Positions 22,691 to 34,019 of a stretch of DNA of 64,000 nucleotides are shown here, piece by piece. Every line of letters begins with the position of its first letter. The first letter of the stretch is position 1. A program made the translations under genes and the position numbers. The notes under the pieces are model-generated. The model saw only the letters and a list, made by a program, of their open reading frames with translations, ran no database searches and was not told the origin of the DNA. Origin of the DNA: Microglena sp. YARC (Eukaryota; Chlorophyta; Chlorophyceae; Chlamydomonadales; Chlamydomonadaceae); the NCBI GenBank assembly GCA_022414725.1, contig CM039463.1:30400350-30464349 (forward strand), given 5' to 3'.

Positions 22691-24621
22691 TCAAGGGTCG
22701 GGGCAGTAGGGGGCGGTGTCCCAGTTGTTAAGGTGGTTGCTGAACTTGGTCATGAGCTGTCGGGGGATGCGTAGGTGGATGGGGAGGGTCCTGGATGCCA
22801 AAGGCGTGGGGCTGGGGCAGGAATAGGGTTGAGGTGGGCTTCCAGGTGGGGGTGGGAAGCATAGGTGTAGGCTGAGTCTGTTGAAGGCAACTTTATGCCT
22901 GGTGGAGACTCTTTTGCCATAGGTGTGAGAGAGGGTATTGGATGGGATAATTTTGGTCCCATCAGGGCACACAATGTCAGCTAGGGAAGCAATGCCCAAG
23001 GGGATGAGGGTTTTGAGAAGATTGGGGGGAATGTTGTGTTGGGGGATGTCAGAGAGGGAGTCTTGAAGGGGATTGGGTAGGGTGTCATCCTCCATATGGA
23101 TTTGGATGGAGGCTCTTTTGGGGATGTGCATTTGCCTGGCCATGGTAAAGTATTGAAGTGTGTGGCTGGGCAGGGTAAGAGGATCCATACCCTGGAGCAT
23201 AACAGCTTTTTTGTGGAGGAGGGCTGTAGTTTCCCTGTGTCGTTGAGGGACCTAGTGAGGTGGGCTGCTGTAATTTGAGCATAGTCCACTATTAGGGAGG
23301 GAATGCCCAGTCCTGCCTGTTCCAAGGGTAGGCAGACACTAGCAGTTGGGCAGGAGGGTTGTAGGTGACAGCATCTTTTAGCCAGGGTCCATATGGCCTT
23401 GTCTAGGATGCCTATATCTGAGTAGCTATAGGGTGCTACAGTCATAGGGTAGGTGATGGCAGGTTTAACACATGTGGTGATGAGTCTGAGACATAGGAGA
23501 GGGATGGCGCCTTTGGGCTTGGCAGTGGCGAGGATTTGGTGACATTTACGATGAATGAGGGCCAAGGCTTGTTTCATGAGAGGTCTCCAGTTTAGGGTGA
23601 GGCTTATGGGTACCCCTAGATACTTGTATGGTTCATTGGGGGGTAGGTATGTGGTCCATGTGTCGTTAATGCTAATGGTGTTGTGGAGAAGTTTGGTTAG
23701 GGCCTTGTGGTTGGTGGGATCCTTGGGGTGGGAGCCATGCAATATGCCATTGATCATGCATTTACCCCCGTTTAAGAGGAATCCCAGACCAAGTACTGAA
23801 TTGTTGCATTTTGAGGCATTGTAACTTGAGGTTGTCTGCTTTGTTGGATACCACACTGGTGTCATCAGCATATCCTAGGCTACCTGTTTTAGCTTGGTCG
23901 GTATTGGATGTTGAGGTTATGCCTTGTTTGTATCCTCTGCCCACGGCTTGTAGCCATCTGAGGAGAGGTTCGATGAAGATGATGAAGAGTAGGGGGGAGA
24001 GAGTGTCACCTTGGATGGTGCCTCTTGTGATTTGAATGTGTTTGCCTTGGGTGTTGTTGAGGTACATGTGGCTGGTAGCCCCATTTTAAATTCCTTTTAC
24101 TGTCTCAATGACATCTAGTAGGATTCCAAGGTCACACATAGTTTGGAGCAGCTTGTCATGGTCCACCATGTTAAAGGTAGAGGAAAAGTCAAAGTAGGCA
24201 GCAAACAGGTATCTTTTGGAGTGGGCCACATCCTCAATGTCATGTAGGAGGTGGGTGAGCTGCCTGGGGGTGCTTCTGTTCTGTCTGAATCCCTCTTGGG
24301 ATTCAATGAGGACTTGGTATCGGTCCAAGTATTTGGACATCAACGTTGTAACCATGTTAGTCCACAGTTGTTGTTGAGGCCAATAGGTCTGTAGTGGTTG
24401 GCTTGGGTGGGGTCTCCTTTCTTGTAAAGCATGATGGTGTTGGAGGTTTTCCAGCAGATGGGGGTGTAGCTGGTGATCCACATAAGCCCAAACATTTTGT
24501 GTATGGTGTGGTGCCAGGACCAGGGGAGGCAGGATAGGAGTTCATTGGGGATGCTGTCTGGACCGGCTTGTTTGATGTTTGCTATGTGTTGGATGCATGT
24601 TTGATAATTGGATAACTCCAT
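22691..24621 (-). pseudogene. Reverse transcriptase domain of the LINE
   Basis: The blocks follow the non-LTR RT order. KQAGPDSIPNELL and DPTQANHYRPIGLNN lie at about 24.56-24.38 kb. SQEGFRQNRST and FAAYFDFSSTFNMVDHDKL follow at about 24.30-24.14 kb. GTIQGDTLSPLLFIIFIEP lies at about 24.03-23.95 kb and the catalytic GYADDT at about 23.87 kb. A thumb-like region with YKYLGVPISLTLNW lies at about 23.62 kb. At least three frame changes separate the blocks. Confidence 0.85.
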
Positions 24622-25602
24622 GAGGTAGGGTAGTGTGGGGTTGAAGTGTTGGTGGGGTTGGGCCTTGATTTCTAGGGAAAAGGTGTCTAGCAGGGAGGCC
24701 CAGGGAGGGGGAATGGTCTGTCTGTCTCGGGTATTTGCCGGTGCACGTGTGGTGAGGGGGGGCCATCATGTGTTCCATGTGCTCACCCAAGATGTCTAGC
24801 AGGTCATTAGTGGACGTTTTGTGTTGGCCAGTGATGGGTCCTGCAGGGTCTGGGGTGACGTTGGATTCTCAGAGGTTTTGAAGATGTTTCTTTGGGCTTG
24901 TTTAGGTTTGCTGGATAGTTGGGTCATGAAGGCTGCTTTGCCAGTGGCGATAGCTGTTTGTCTGCTGTTTGTGAGAATTCTTCAAAGGGTAGGGAGGGCC
25001 TCATCGAGGGATATATTGATTGCAGCCAAGAGGGAGGCGTGGTCTGAGGCAAGCTGGATATGGGGTGAGGGTGTTTGGGTGGTTCTGGCAGGTCGCCAGG
25101 AGAGTAGAATGGGCGGTGGGATAGGAGTTGGGGTCGGTGGTTTGGAGTTTCCTGTACGTCGAGATGTTGAATATGGGAGTTTATTTTGGCGTGAGCTTTG
25201 CTCTTCTTTCTGTCAAGGAAGTGCCCTGGGATTTGGTTCCTAGAACGAAGGGCAGGTGGCAACCAGTGGTGAGGGCCATCCTAATAGGTTCCATAATCTG
25301 GTTGCTGAGGTGGTCCAGGTCTAGCCCTTTTGCAAGGAGAGTGTGTTTGACTTGGTGGAGGTGGGATGGGAGGGAATTGTCTCCCATGAGGTTGGTGGCC
25401 TGATCCCACCAGTCCCTGATGCTCGGGGTGTGTTCCATGAAGAAGGTAGTGTGCGTTTCTTCAATGGCTTTTCTAGTGGCGTCCATGGAGGCCTTGCTGA
25501 CGGGGGTGACTAGTTGTTGGGGCCTAGGAAGGGGAGTGTCGTTCCAAGTCAAGGGTGTGGGAAGGTATTTAGGGGGGATAATTTGGTGAAGGGCCATGTG
25601 GT

Positions 25603-26613
25603 CTAGGTATCCCCCAACCTCCCTAGTCTTTTCACTAATTTGGGGATGGAGGGGGTTGGGGAAAGGGGAGATGAGAATGTCATCGATTCTGCTGGGGTGC
25701 TCGAGGTTGCCTTCCTAGTAACAGTGGAAGGTGGGTGCTCTTGTGAGAGGGTTGGTGGGGTGGAGGTTGAGTTGGGAGAACATAGATATGTGAAGTTGGT
25801 CTGTGTGGGAAGTGGTGTGGGTAGATCTACCTGGGGGAAAGAGAGTTGCATTCCAGTCCCCTCCACAGAGTGTGGTGTGATCGGCTTTTTGGCGAGAGAC
25901 TCGATGTATGTATAGGCAGCTTGCCATTGCAGGGGGTGGTTATGGGTCATGTATACGCACGCCAATGATGTGTGTGGTAGTTTGGGTGGTTGAGCCGAAG
26001 GTGGTGTGCACCAAGAAACCAGCCAGGTCTTCATTGACTTCATGGTGGACGGGGGGGCCAAGTTGCTTGTGGGTGAGGATTATGACCCCTCCTTTACCGA
26101 AGTTGTTGTCCGGGTTTTTTGCCACACTACTGTCGTGAAGGGGGAGTATTGGGGGAGTTTCTTCTTGATGCATTGGATGAAGGAGAGGCAGGAGAGCAGT
26201 TTGGTTTCTGTAAGAATAGCCACATCCGGTTTGTTGTCTAGGATTTGATTGAGAATTAGCTCCCAGGAACTTCTCAGCCCTCTGCAGTTGAGGAGTAGAA
26301 AATGTATGTTGTTCATGTAGTAGTCTTGGGGTGACTGGGCAGGGTGGGTGGGTTGTTGGGTGGGTCCATTATCCTTAGGGATAGATGGAATGGATGGCGT
26401 AAAGCATGTTTGTTTGAGCTTCTTAGCCTGTTTGGGGTGGCATTTGGCTACCCGGTAGTCGGGCAGTTTTCTCAGCACGCTCACCCAAAACTGGCCTAGA
26501 CATGCACAACGCCAGTGGTCCGATTTGTTGCCCGCTGGGCGCTCACGTTTGATGGGCGAGACACCGGACGGACCAACATCAGCATCAGGCACACCGAAAC
26601 GAAGAGGACGCAA
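25603..26613 (-). pseudogene. APE-type endonuclease domain of the LINE
   Basis: Minus-strand pieces read FLLLNCRGLRSSWELILNQI and DVAILTETKL (about 26300-26200), then GKGGVIILTHK (about 26090) and LCGGDWNATL (about 25860). These are the N, E, G-G and GDxN signature blocks of the exonuclease-endonuclease-phosphatase family that nicks target DNA for target-primed reverse transcription. The blocks lie in two frames, with breaks near 26080-26170 and 25930, so the domain is inactivated. Confidence 0.75.
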
Positions 26614-26737
26614 ACGCGAGGAACGTGGTATAATGGCAGTGTTTCAGTGTTGTGGTATGTGTCGAGTTAGATGATTGGTAGGTCAGTCTCACTGACTGTG
26701 GCGTGTCAGTCTCTCTGTATGATGGTGGGTCGGGGCA

Positions 26738-26985
26738 GGGGGGGGGGGGGGGGGGGGGGCATACCACCCCATACTCACCCATTCACCCACCCATAAACCC
26801 ATCCATACCACCCATACCCAGCCATTCATACCACCCATACCCAGCCATCCATACTCACCCATTCACCCACCCATACCCACCCATCCATACCACCCATCCA
26901 TACCACCCATTGACCCACCCATACCTCCAATACTCACCCACCCACATTACCCAGCCATTCACCCCCCCATACCTCCCCCCCCCGG
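26738..26985. repeat. G-run and CCCATCCATACC minisatellite
   Basis: A run of about 22 G is followed by more than 200 bases of degenerate CCATACCCACCCATTCA-type units, ending in a short C-run. The LINE begins just to the left of it. Confidence 0.85.
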
Positions 26986-27139
26986 GGTCTTAAGTGGTGC
27001 CAAGGAACTGCCCTTGTCAACACAAACTCAATGGTGGTCTCAGAATGTCATTTGGAGGTCTGAGTAGAAAGATAGCTAAAAACCTGGGTATCGCACGAGC
27101 CGGTCTCTTACTTGCAATGGGTTTAGGGTGATTAGCATA

Positions 27140-27169
27140 CTTATATATAGGTATGTGTACATATATATG

Positions 27170-27235
<66 letters not shown>

Positions 27236-27536
27236 CATATATATACATATATATATATATAGGTATGTGTACATATATAGGTATGTGTACATATATAGGT
27301 ATATGTATGTGTACATATATAGGTGTGTATATATATAGTATGTGTACATATATAGGTATATGTATGTGTATGTATACATATATAGGTATATGTATATGTA
27401 TATGTATGTGTACGTATGTGTATGTAGGTATGTGTACATATATAGGTATATGTATGTGTACATATATGTATATATAGGTATGTGTACATATATAGGTATA
27501 TATATATATATATATATATATAGGTATATATATAGG

Positions 27537-27576
<40 letters not shown>

Positions 27577-27667
27577 CTTATATAGGTATATATATATATA
27601 TACTTATATATAGGTATATATATATACCTATATATATACTTATATAGGTATATATATATACTTATAT

Positions 27668-27730
<63 letters not shown>

Positions 27731-27735
27731 CTTTC
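27140..27735. repeat. (TA)n and TATAGGTATGTGTACA microsatellite block
   Basis: Alternating TA repeats are mixed with TATATAGGTATGTGTACATA units, followed by a CT-rich tract (27735-27830). Long Ile/Tyr open frames on both strands are artefacts of the repeat. Confidence 0.9.
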
Positions 27736-27974
27736 CTCCTCGTCCTTTCCTCCTCCCCCTCCTGCTTCCTCCCCCCCTTCCCCTCCTCGTCCTTTTCCTC
27801 CTCCCCCTCCGCCTCTCCCCTCTGGATCTCCCCTTTTGCTGCTGCGCTTGGAAGGCTTCTAAGCGCGAGGTACTGTAGCTTTTGGCGCCTGGTCTTCATG
27901 GACTCAACACGCGCCAAAACTCCCGCTGGTGGTCAGCGAACCCTTCATTCAAGTGTCCGTTTTGTCCCACTTGA

Positions 27975-28580
27975 TCGCCTGATGCCTCTTGATCCCCTCA
28001 TGCCTCTTGCACTCCAGATCTGGTTCTAGAACTTTGTATCCATTCATGCAATGCTTGCAGCCCTCTTTAACATAAAGACCAGGCATGTAGTAATAGGTTC
28101 AGGCTCAGTCAACATTGCGATGCCATGAGACATACCAGATTATCAGATATATCTAAGCAGAATTGCCAGCCACTTGATCCCCTGATGCCACTTGGTCCCC
28201 TGATGCCTCTTGATCCCCTCATGCCTCTTGCACTCCAGATCTGGTTCTAGAACTTTGTATCCATTCATGCAATGCTTGCAGCCCTCTTTAACATAAATAC
28301 CAGGCATGTAGTAATAGGTACAGGCTCAGTCAACATTGCGATGCCATGAGACATACCAGATTATCAGATATACCTAAGCAGAATTGCCAGCCACTTGATC
28401 CCCTGATGCCACTTGGTCCCCTCATGCCTCTTGATCCCCTCATGCCTCTTGCACTCCAGATCTGGTTCTAGAACTTTGTATCCATTCATGCAATGCTTGC
28501 AGCCCTCTTTAACATAAATACCAGGCATGTAGTAATAGGTTCAGGCTCACGCAACAATGCAATGCCATGAGACATACCAT
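27975..28580. repeat. 221-bp tandem repeat, about 2.7 copies
   Basis: CCCTCTTTAACATAAA occurs at 28061, 28282 and 28503, exactly 221 bp apart. The units are nearly identical, so the amplification is recent. The unit also holds CTTGATCCCCTGATGCC sub-repeats. Confidence 0.9.
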
Positions 28581-28652
28581 TAAATCACCCTACTTACTTT
28601 CATTCTACCAACACAATGCAGGGTTTAAGTCACCCACTGTGGAGAGACAGTC

Positions 28653-28654
<2 letters not shown>

Positions 28655-28683
<29 letters not shown>

Positions 28684-28960
28684 ACCGTTGTTAGACACAT
28701 GGGTTTTACAGCCTAGTGCGACCTATATCAGTCGATCAATGTTGAGTGCAATTTGTGGCCTGCTGGCCTAATTAAATTGATCGCAGGTGACCCAGGAGCT
28801 CAGCTTTACTTCTAATGGGGCTTTTGTTAGGCACATGGGTTTTACAGCCTAGTGCGACCTATATCAGTCGATCAATGTTGAGTGCAATTTGTGGCCTGCT
28901 GGCCTAATTAAATTGATCGCAGGTGACCCAGGAGCTCAGCTTTACTTCAGATGTTGTAGG
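28655..28960. repeat. Poly-C tract and 136-bp direct duplication
   Basis: A C-run of about 28 is followed by two near-identical 136-bp units starting TTGTTAGACACATGGG (28688) and TTGTTAGGCACATGGG (28824). Confidence 0.9.
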
Positions 28961-30032
28961 GTTTGCAGGCTCCAAGTTCTAGAACATCATATCTTGCAAT
29001 GAATGATGATTCCAATCTGCTATGTGTCTTATATTTAAAGCAGTACCCAAATACGAAATTTTGTAACACAGAGGCCCCAAAATGACCATTAAAAGTGTAC
29101 CGGAAGTTTTAAAACCATAAGTGCGGCCGGAAAGGAAAAAAAAGAAGAAAAACAAAAAAGTGCGGTTTTTAAAAATGGCCCAAAACGTGTACCGGAGCTC
29201 TAAAATCAGAGTTCCTTTTTCACAGCAATTTCCAGGGAGGCCATTATCCTACCCTGTCCTGGATTCGAATTCTGCATCCGGATGCTCCCTGGTTTCTGTT
29301 TTCCAAGGGGGTTTAAATTGTATCCAGATGGTTAAGACTCCTGAACACATGTAAAGATGTATACCCATGTAGCAATTCTTCTTCCTCCTTTCCTGTCTTA
29401 CAAGAGTGGGCCAGCCCGTTTAGATCTTGAGGTGAGTCAGGTGCCTGACTTTTGCAACACTCTCTCTAATCAGTGGTAGCACGCATGGACAAGTCTAAAT
29501 CCATGTATTATGCCCCCTGCTTTCTGGCTCTGCAACCAACCGTAAAAAAAGTGTATAAGGGTAAAAAGAAAAATGGAAATGAATTGAATGAAAAAACAAT
29601 CTGTGTCACGTTTACATTTCTCCTGGTAAATAATTGTTGTACTGCCGAGTGCCGACAGCGAGCAGCCAAATTGCTGGCTCGCGCCATTTAACTAAGTTCA
29701 AGTACAATGCAACTGTACGTATGTTGTTGTTACAGTCCACTGGTAGCCTATTTGGCTACAAGGACTTCATAGAGGCATCCCCTCAGTCTCACTCACGAAC
29801 CACCGATTGAAGGGGGCATCAACACCGTCCACACCGTAACAGCGCCTGATCTGTTAACCCTCCCACACAGGGACGGAGTATACATTTGTACATGCCAGAT
29901 TATTCGTTTGTCCGTTTCGAATTCAAACGGTGGTGGGAATTGGAAGACGGTGGGCAGCCCAGAGTCAGCTGAGAAGTTGGAATGTAACAATCAAATTCAA
30001 TGAAATTATTTTCATGTCGTAGCAACTCTTAA
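28961..30032. other. Intergenic sequence 3' of eS26
   Basis: No gene was recognised. A reverse copy of the dispersed AGCCAGCAATTTGGCTGCT family lies at 29640-29710. A reverse copy of the CAACTCTGGGCTGCCCACCG repeat lies near 29945. Short open frames here (29121-29354, 29473-29691) lack recognisable content. Confidence 0.4.
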
Positions 30033-30037
30033 TTACA
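30033..30037 (-). terminator. Candidate poly(A) signal TGTAA of eS26
   Basis: On the minus strand TGTAA occurs 36 bases after the eS26 stop codon. TGTAA is the usual polyadenylation signal of chlorophyte green algae. Position and motif fit, but there is no transcript evidence. Confidence 0.4.
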
Positions 30038-30072
30038 TCAGGTAAGACACGAACTAAGAAAACTAATCCTCA

Positions 30073-33000
30073 TTACTTCTTGTCCTGGGCAGGCCGGTAC
30101 CTGGGAGGAGGCTCGCGAATCTTGCGGTTCTTCACAGACCGGACTCGCACAACCTGGAACATATGCCACGAGTGGGTTAGAAGAAGAAGAAAGAAGAATA
30201 TCAACATATGCCATGAGTGGGTAAGAAAAATAAGAAGAATCGGAACATATGCCACGAGTGGTGTAGGTGGGGTTATATGGGGTGCATGTGGGGACCTGAG
30301 CATCTTACAAAACTGTGAACACCCCGTGTGATTAAATTATGAGCTGGCATGTTTACTCCGCCCTCAGATGGTGGGCAGCCTGAAGGCTCGTGGGCTAACC
30401 ACTTTATGACACGCATTTATGACTTGGTCCCCAACCTGGACTCCACCGAGTTGACACCGCGTTAGGGTCTAGTTAGGGTCACTGGAGTGGATCCCTGTTG
30501 CTCTGCACCCCAGCGAGTGAATTTCAAAAGCTATGTCTGTGTAGCTGACTGGGATCACAGACTGACCCGCTCGGGAAGACATGTCTGGAAAATTAAGCAT
30601 GCACATGAAATAAGAACACATGCGCATGGCTCCGAATCCCCTACAACATCCTGCCCTCCTTGTAAGAGGACCTCCGCATCCTACACATTATGGTAGGCAT
30701 GGCGATTGTCTGGGGGTTCACTTCATCGGTGCAACACCGTTCCCCAGGTCCTTACCCCCGTCCTGGTATCTCCCACCAACCCTACGTGCGCCTACCAGGG
30801 TACTTCCATTGACCAAATTGGCCAGCGCTTGAGCACACTTGAAAATTAAAACTGAGCTTTGTGGTGCAAAAAGAACAAAAATTACTTGCTGCGCCCACAG
30901 GGGGTTGCAAAAAACTGCGCGAACCGCGCAATGGGGCTCAAAAGGGCAGCGCGACCGCGTGCGCGCTTGGAAGTACCCTGGCCCCTACTATTCTGTAGGA
31001 GTGGCAATGCCATTCAAACTGAATCCTCAATGTCGCTGGTTTGTGTAGGTAGACCCACCTCCTGTGGAAACCCTTTCACAACTAAATAAAAAAACTGATT
31101 CGCCCCCATGCTCCCAAACTTACCTGCCAGCTCATCGAGATACACCCCTCCCCAGTCCTCCCCCCAAATAAACACCACCACCCAGCACAAACTTCCCCAC
31201 ATCATGTACTACCCCTCCAAGGATACGTGAATGTGATTGCTTACCTTGGAGTGGATGGCGGCAGAAATACAGTAGTAGACCTTACGGTAGATCTTGGGCA
31301 GAGCGTAACCTGTGTGCAGCATTGTAATGTGATTGCTCAGCCATTCGGTAAAACGATTGTTTGGGGCTCAGTTCATCAATGCTTTTTCTTTTTAGCCCTT
31401 CCTGTCACGGTTGGGCAAGTCCCATTTAGATGATTTGGCCTACCTCTGGACTGTAACCAACATACAGCCTCTCATCACATTCCGTACGCAGGAGCATGGT
31501 GTAATAGTGCTTAGGATACCCAAGTTAACTCCACCCGCAGACAGTGAGCAGCCTGAAGGCTGAAAGATTAAGTAATCAAAACAATGTCAACAAATGTGAC
31601 CGCTCTACACGTGGATCACCTACATGATTGCATTCTGTACTCAGGAGCGTAGAGCAGGAGTACTTAGACTACCCATGTAAACTCCGCCCGAAGACAGTGA
31701 GCAGCATGAAGGCTGACAGATCAAGGAATCAAATCAATGCGATCACTCTCTACACATCGATAACCCACGTGACTGCATTATGTACTCAGGAGTGTGGGTG
31801 TTTGTGGGTCTGTGGGTGCGTGTGTGCATGTACTGCCCATGGTTAATCAGCCTGCTGCTTACAGTGCGCAGCCTGATAGACCATTTATCAATCAAAAACA
31901 AAATTTACAAATGGATGACTTGTGGGAAGATCTATTCTATGACCCATAACCAACCTAATGAAGCCTGAGCAATAAACCCTGCAAGTGGCAACTACCAACG
32001 CCACACACATCGTATTCCATGCTCTATCAGCTCATCATTGCTCACTTTGCTTCTGTATTTATCTGCTTCTGTAGTTACCTGACCATTGCTGTACTAGTGT
32101 AGCATGCATTATCAGCTCATCTTGGCTCACTTCTGTACACTTCTGTATTTATCTGCTTCTGTAGCAACCTGGCCATTGCTGTATTAGTGTAGCATGCATT
32201 ATCAGCTCATCTTGGCTCACTTCTGTACACTTCTGTATTTATCTGCTTATGTAGCTATCTGACCATTGCTCTAGTAGTGTAGCAAGCTCTATCAGCTCAT
32301 ATGTAGGGAACGGCAGTATGATATCATATACCAGCATATGATGCCGGCAGTCTGATCAGGCTAAAGTTCCCATACACAATATCATATGATGCAAGTTGTA
32401 TGATATCACTCGCCTTCGGTCTACATCATATGAAGTGCCAGTCCCTAGTTATCTACCATCATCCCTCAGACTCAAAGATTTTGAGTCTAGCAGGGCACCA
32501 GGAAAAATGTAACAGACATCACCATCGTTATCGTCAAACTTAACTTGACTGTCCTACCCCAAGCTATCAAAGCAGGACTAAGAACAACTGCACAACACTC
32601 GTACAATTATAACAGCAAGGCATGGTCCTGTGTCACACATGGATGCCACTACCCAGGGCTAGTGGTGTCAGCGTTAGACGTTCTATTGTTCTACCTATCA
32701 GACGATCTCCTTTTAATGGTGGTGGTGGTGGTGGTGGTGGTGGTGGTGGGGGAAGGTCCAGCAAAATTGAACGTGGCTCTTGTGGTAGGACTGAGACAGG
32801 AATTCAAAAACGTATTCGTCCCCCTGTGATTAAACTCTGTACCAAGGCTCTTGGTGTAGGAGTGTTCACGTTACCCATGCTTATCGCTCCTGTGGGCAGC
32901 CCGGAGACTGATCAAGCATGTAGTCAAGCCAAAACCAAACATTGAAATGCTTGTCTATACCAGTACACATGACATGTCATAAGCTGAGGAGGGATTTGAC

Positions 33001-33691
33001 CTGTACCTCCTCAGCTTTAGTTATGTCATGAATGCTCATGTGCTGTTCCCCACCCAATATTTCCGAGAGAACAAGAATTCACTAGTCACTAGCCAACAGA
33101 TGCTAAAAGATGAAAGGGCCTTGAGTCTCCTGATTAGAGTGCAACACAGCAGGGCAGCTGTCTCGGAGGGAGTGGAGCAAGCATCTTGGCCTCAAGCATG
33201 CATGTTGTTTGCTGACATTCAGTCCTGAAATGGCTATAAAGCTGAAGGGACCTGCCGCCTGACCTCAGGCTTTACCGAGCACCGATACAGAGCCATGCAT
33301 CATCGCGCCCCGTAGATAGATCCATGCTTCTTACCGTCGAACACGGATGAATCCTGGATATCACGGATGGCTGAAGCGTCCACAATGTTTCTGACGATGA
33401 AGCGCTTGATAGCCTTGTCCTTAGGCACAAGCACACCAGATGACTCGCATCGGACACGCTTGTTCTACAAACCAGCACCAACAAAGGAATTAAGAGAATG
33501 GGAAGGAAAACACTGAGGCGACAATAACAGGCGGCTCATAGCTACAACTTACATGTCCGCGGCCGTGCTTAGCCCTGATTCGACCAGTGCAGAAGGAAGG
33601 GCGAGGCGTAAGTCAGGAGAAAGGACGAGCTGCGCTCAAGCGGACGAATGCAACAAACTAACCTTCCGTTGTTTCTTCTTTTCTTAGACAT
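30073..33691 (-). CDS. RPS26: Small-subunit ribosomal protein eS26
   Basis: There are five exons on the minus strand: 33663-33691, 33553-33574, 33335-33464, 31245-31309 and 30073-30153. All introns are GT-AG and phases match, giving 108 codons plus TAA. The protein starts MSKKRRNNGRAKHGRGH and contains VPKDKAIKRFIVRNIVDASA, YALPKIYRKVYYCISAAIHSK (split: YALPKIYRKV, YYCISAAIHSK) and the C-terminal VVRVRSVKNRKIREPPPRYR. eS26 sits at the mRNA exit channel of the 40S subunit. Family members usually have two CxxC pairs; here they read C-E-S-S and C-I-S-A, so one Cys of each pair is missing. Introns 1 and 2 are 88 bp each. Introns 3 (2.0 kb) and 4 (1.1 kb) are full of repeats, including a hAT-like MITE. 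The C-terminus is slightly short for the family. It is divergent from the CDPK gene. Confidence 0.93.
30154..30270. repeat. Three tandem units next to the eS26 exon 5 acceptor
   Basis: CATATGCCACGAGTGGG recurs three times, separated by AGAAGAAG-rich spacers, directly in front of the exon 5 acceptor (minus strand). The copies contain intron sequence only. Confidence 0.7.
30796..30980. mobile_element. hAT-like MITE, copy 1 (eS26 intron 4)
   Basis: A 185-bp element has ends CAGGGTACTTCCA...TTGGAAGTACCCTG, which are inverted repeats of 13 bp. Its flanks GCGCCTAC / GCCCCTAC match at seven of eight positions, consistent with an 8-bp target duplication. The CAGGG end and 8-bp duplication fit the hAT superfamily. 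The interior matches copy 2 at 45601-45777, including TTGCTGCGCCCACAGGGGG. It is non-coding and must be moved by a transposase encoded elsewhere. Confidence 0.85.
30990..31070. repeat. Dispersed repeat (GTAGGAGTGG...CCCACCTCCTG)
   Basis: Related copies lie at 39848-39925 (same strand) and 36830-36910 (reverse). They share GTAGGAGTGGCAA-like, TTCAA-CTGAAT and CCCACCTCCTG blocks. Class unknown. Confidence 0.6.
31470..32300. repeat. Tandem arrays inside eS26 intron 3
   Basis: Two units of about 150 bp (from about 31480 and 31640) share GACAGTGAGCAGC-TGAAGGCTGA and ACTCAGGAG. Then three units of about 94 bp (32030-32300) share ATCAGCTCATCTTGGCTCAC and TCTGTATTTATCTGCTTCTG. A (GGT)n tract is at 32717-32750. 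Confidence 0.75.
32315..32440. repeat. Dispersed repeat with CATCATATGAT words
   Basis: An inverted relative lies at 40785-40930. Shared blocks, read on opposite strands, are GCATCATATGATATTGT, CAGACTGCCGGCATCA and GGCGAGT. It may be a foldback or MITE-like family; ends are not defined. Confidence 0.55.
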
Positions 33692-33875
33692 TCGAAAATA
33701 TCTGTGTTGAAAGAGAGGAGAGAAAGGCCGAAGAGAAGTGCCAGTTGCAGTAAGAACGAAAGATAACTGCATCGGCAGTTGGCGCGGCTCCATGGTCCCC
33801 TGTACACACGGTACAAATTCGAGGGGCAGGCGCAGGCGGTAGGGCTGGGGCCGGGGGGGGGGGGGGAGGAGCAAG

Positions 33876-34019
33876 GTGGGGGGAAGCTAGTACCCATAAA
33901 GCCAGTACGAACAAGCCAGATCTCCTCGGGTTTAGGGTTTAGATTATAGGGTTTAGGGATTACGGTATAAGATATCTGGCTTGTGGGTACAGGCTTTGTG
34001 GGTACTAGCATCCCCCCTC
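33876..34019. repeat. Foldback with telomere-like TTTAGGG repeats in the loop
   Basis: The left arm (33876-33924) and right arm (33971-34019) are inverted repeats of about 48 bp with a few mismatches; both contain GCTAGTACCCA-AAAGCC and ACAAGCCAGAT on opposite strands. The roughly 45-bp loop holds GGGTTTAGGGTTTAG and AGGGTTTAGGG, which are plant-type telomere units. It lies about 190-330 bp upstream of the eS26 start codon, in the shared intergenic region with the CDPK gene. A C/G-rich run (33852-33867) adjoins it. Confidence 0.75.

Larger units (their letters stand above)
19360..26640 (-). mobile_element. Decayed Dualen/RandI-like non-LTR retrotransposon (two endonuclease domains)
   Basis: The minus strand carries, in order, an apurinic-like endonuclease (26.6-25.6 kb), reverse transcriptase (24.6-23.0 kb), RNase H (21.0-20.4 kb), and a zinc finger plus restriction-like endonuclease (20.2-19.45 kb). 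A non-coding 3' tail ends at about 19360. An APE domain, RNase H and a C-terminal PD..E endonuclease in one element is the organisation described for Dualen (RandI) elements of green algae. Several frame changes and in-frame stops show that it is dead. The tail carries CGCCCGGAGGGGCGTAG (plus-strand view) and abuts an A-rich tract on the plus strand (19345-19360). The 5' side ends near a G-run and CCCATCCATACC repeats at 26.7 kb. Confidence 0.75.

Noticed and set aside
27017..27917. Long Ile/Tyr/His-rich open frames on both strands
   Set aside because: They read through (TA)n and TATGTG repeats in several frames at once.
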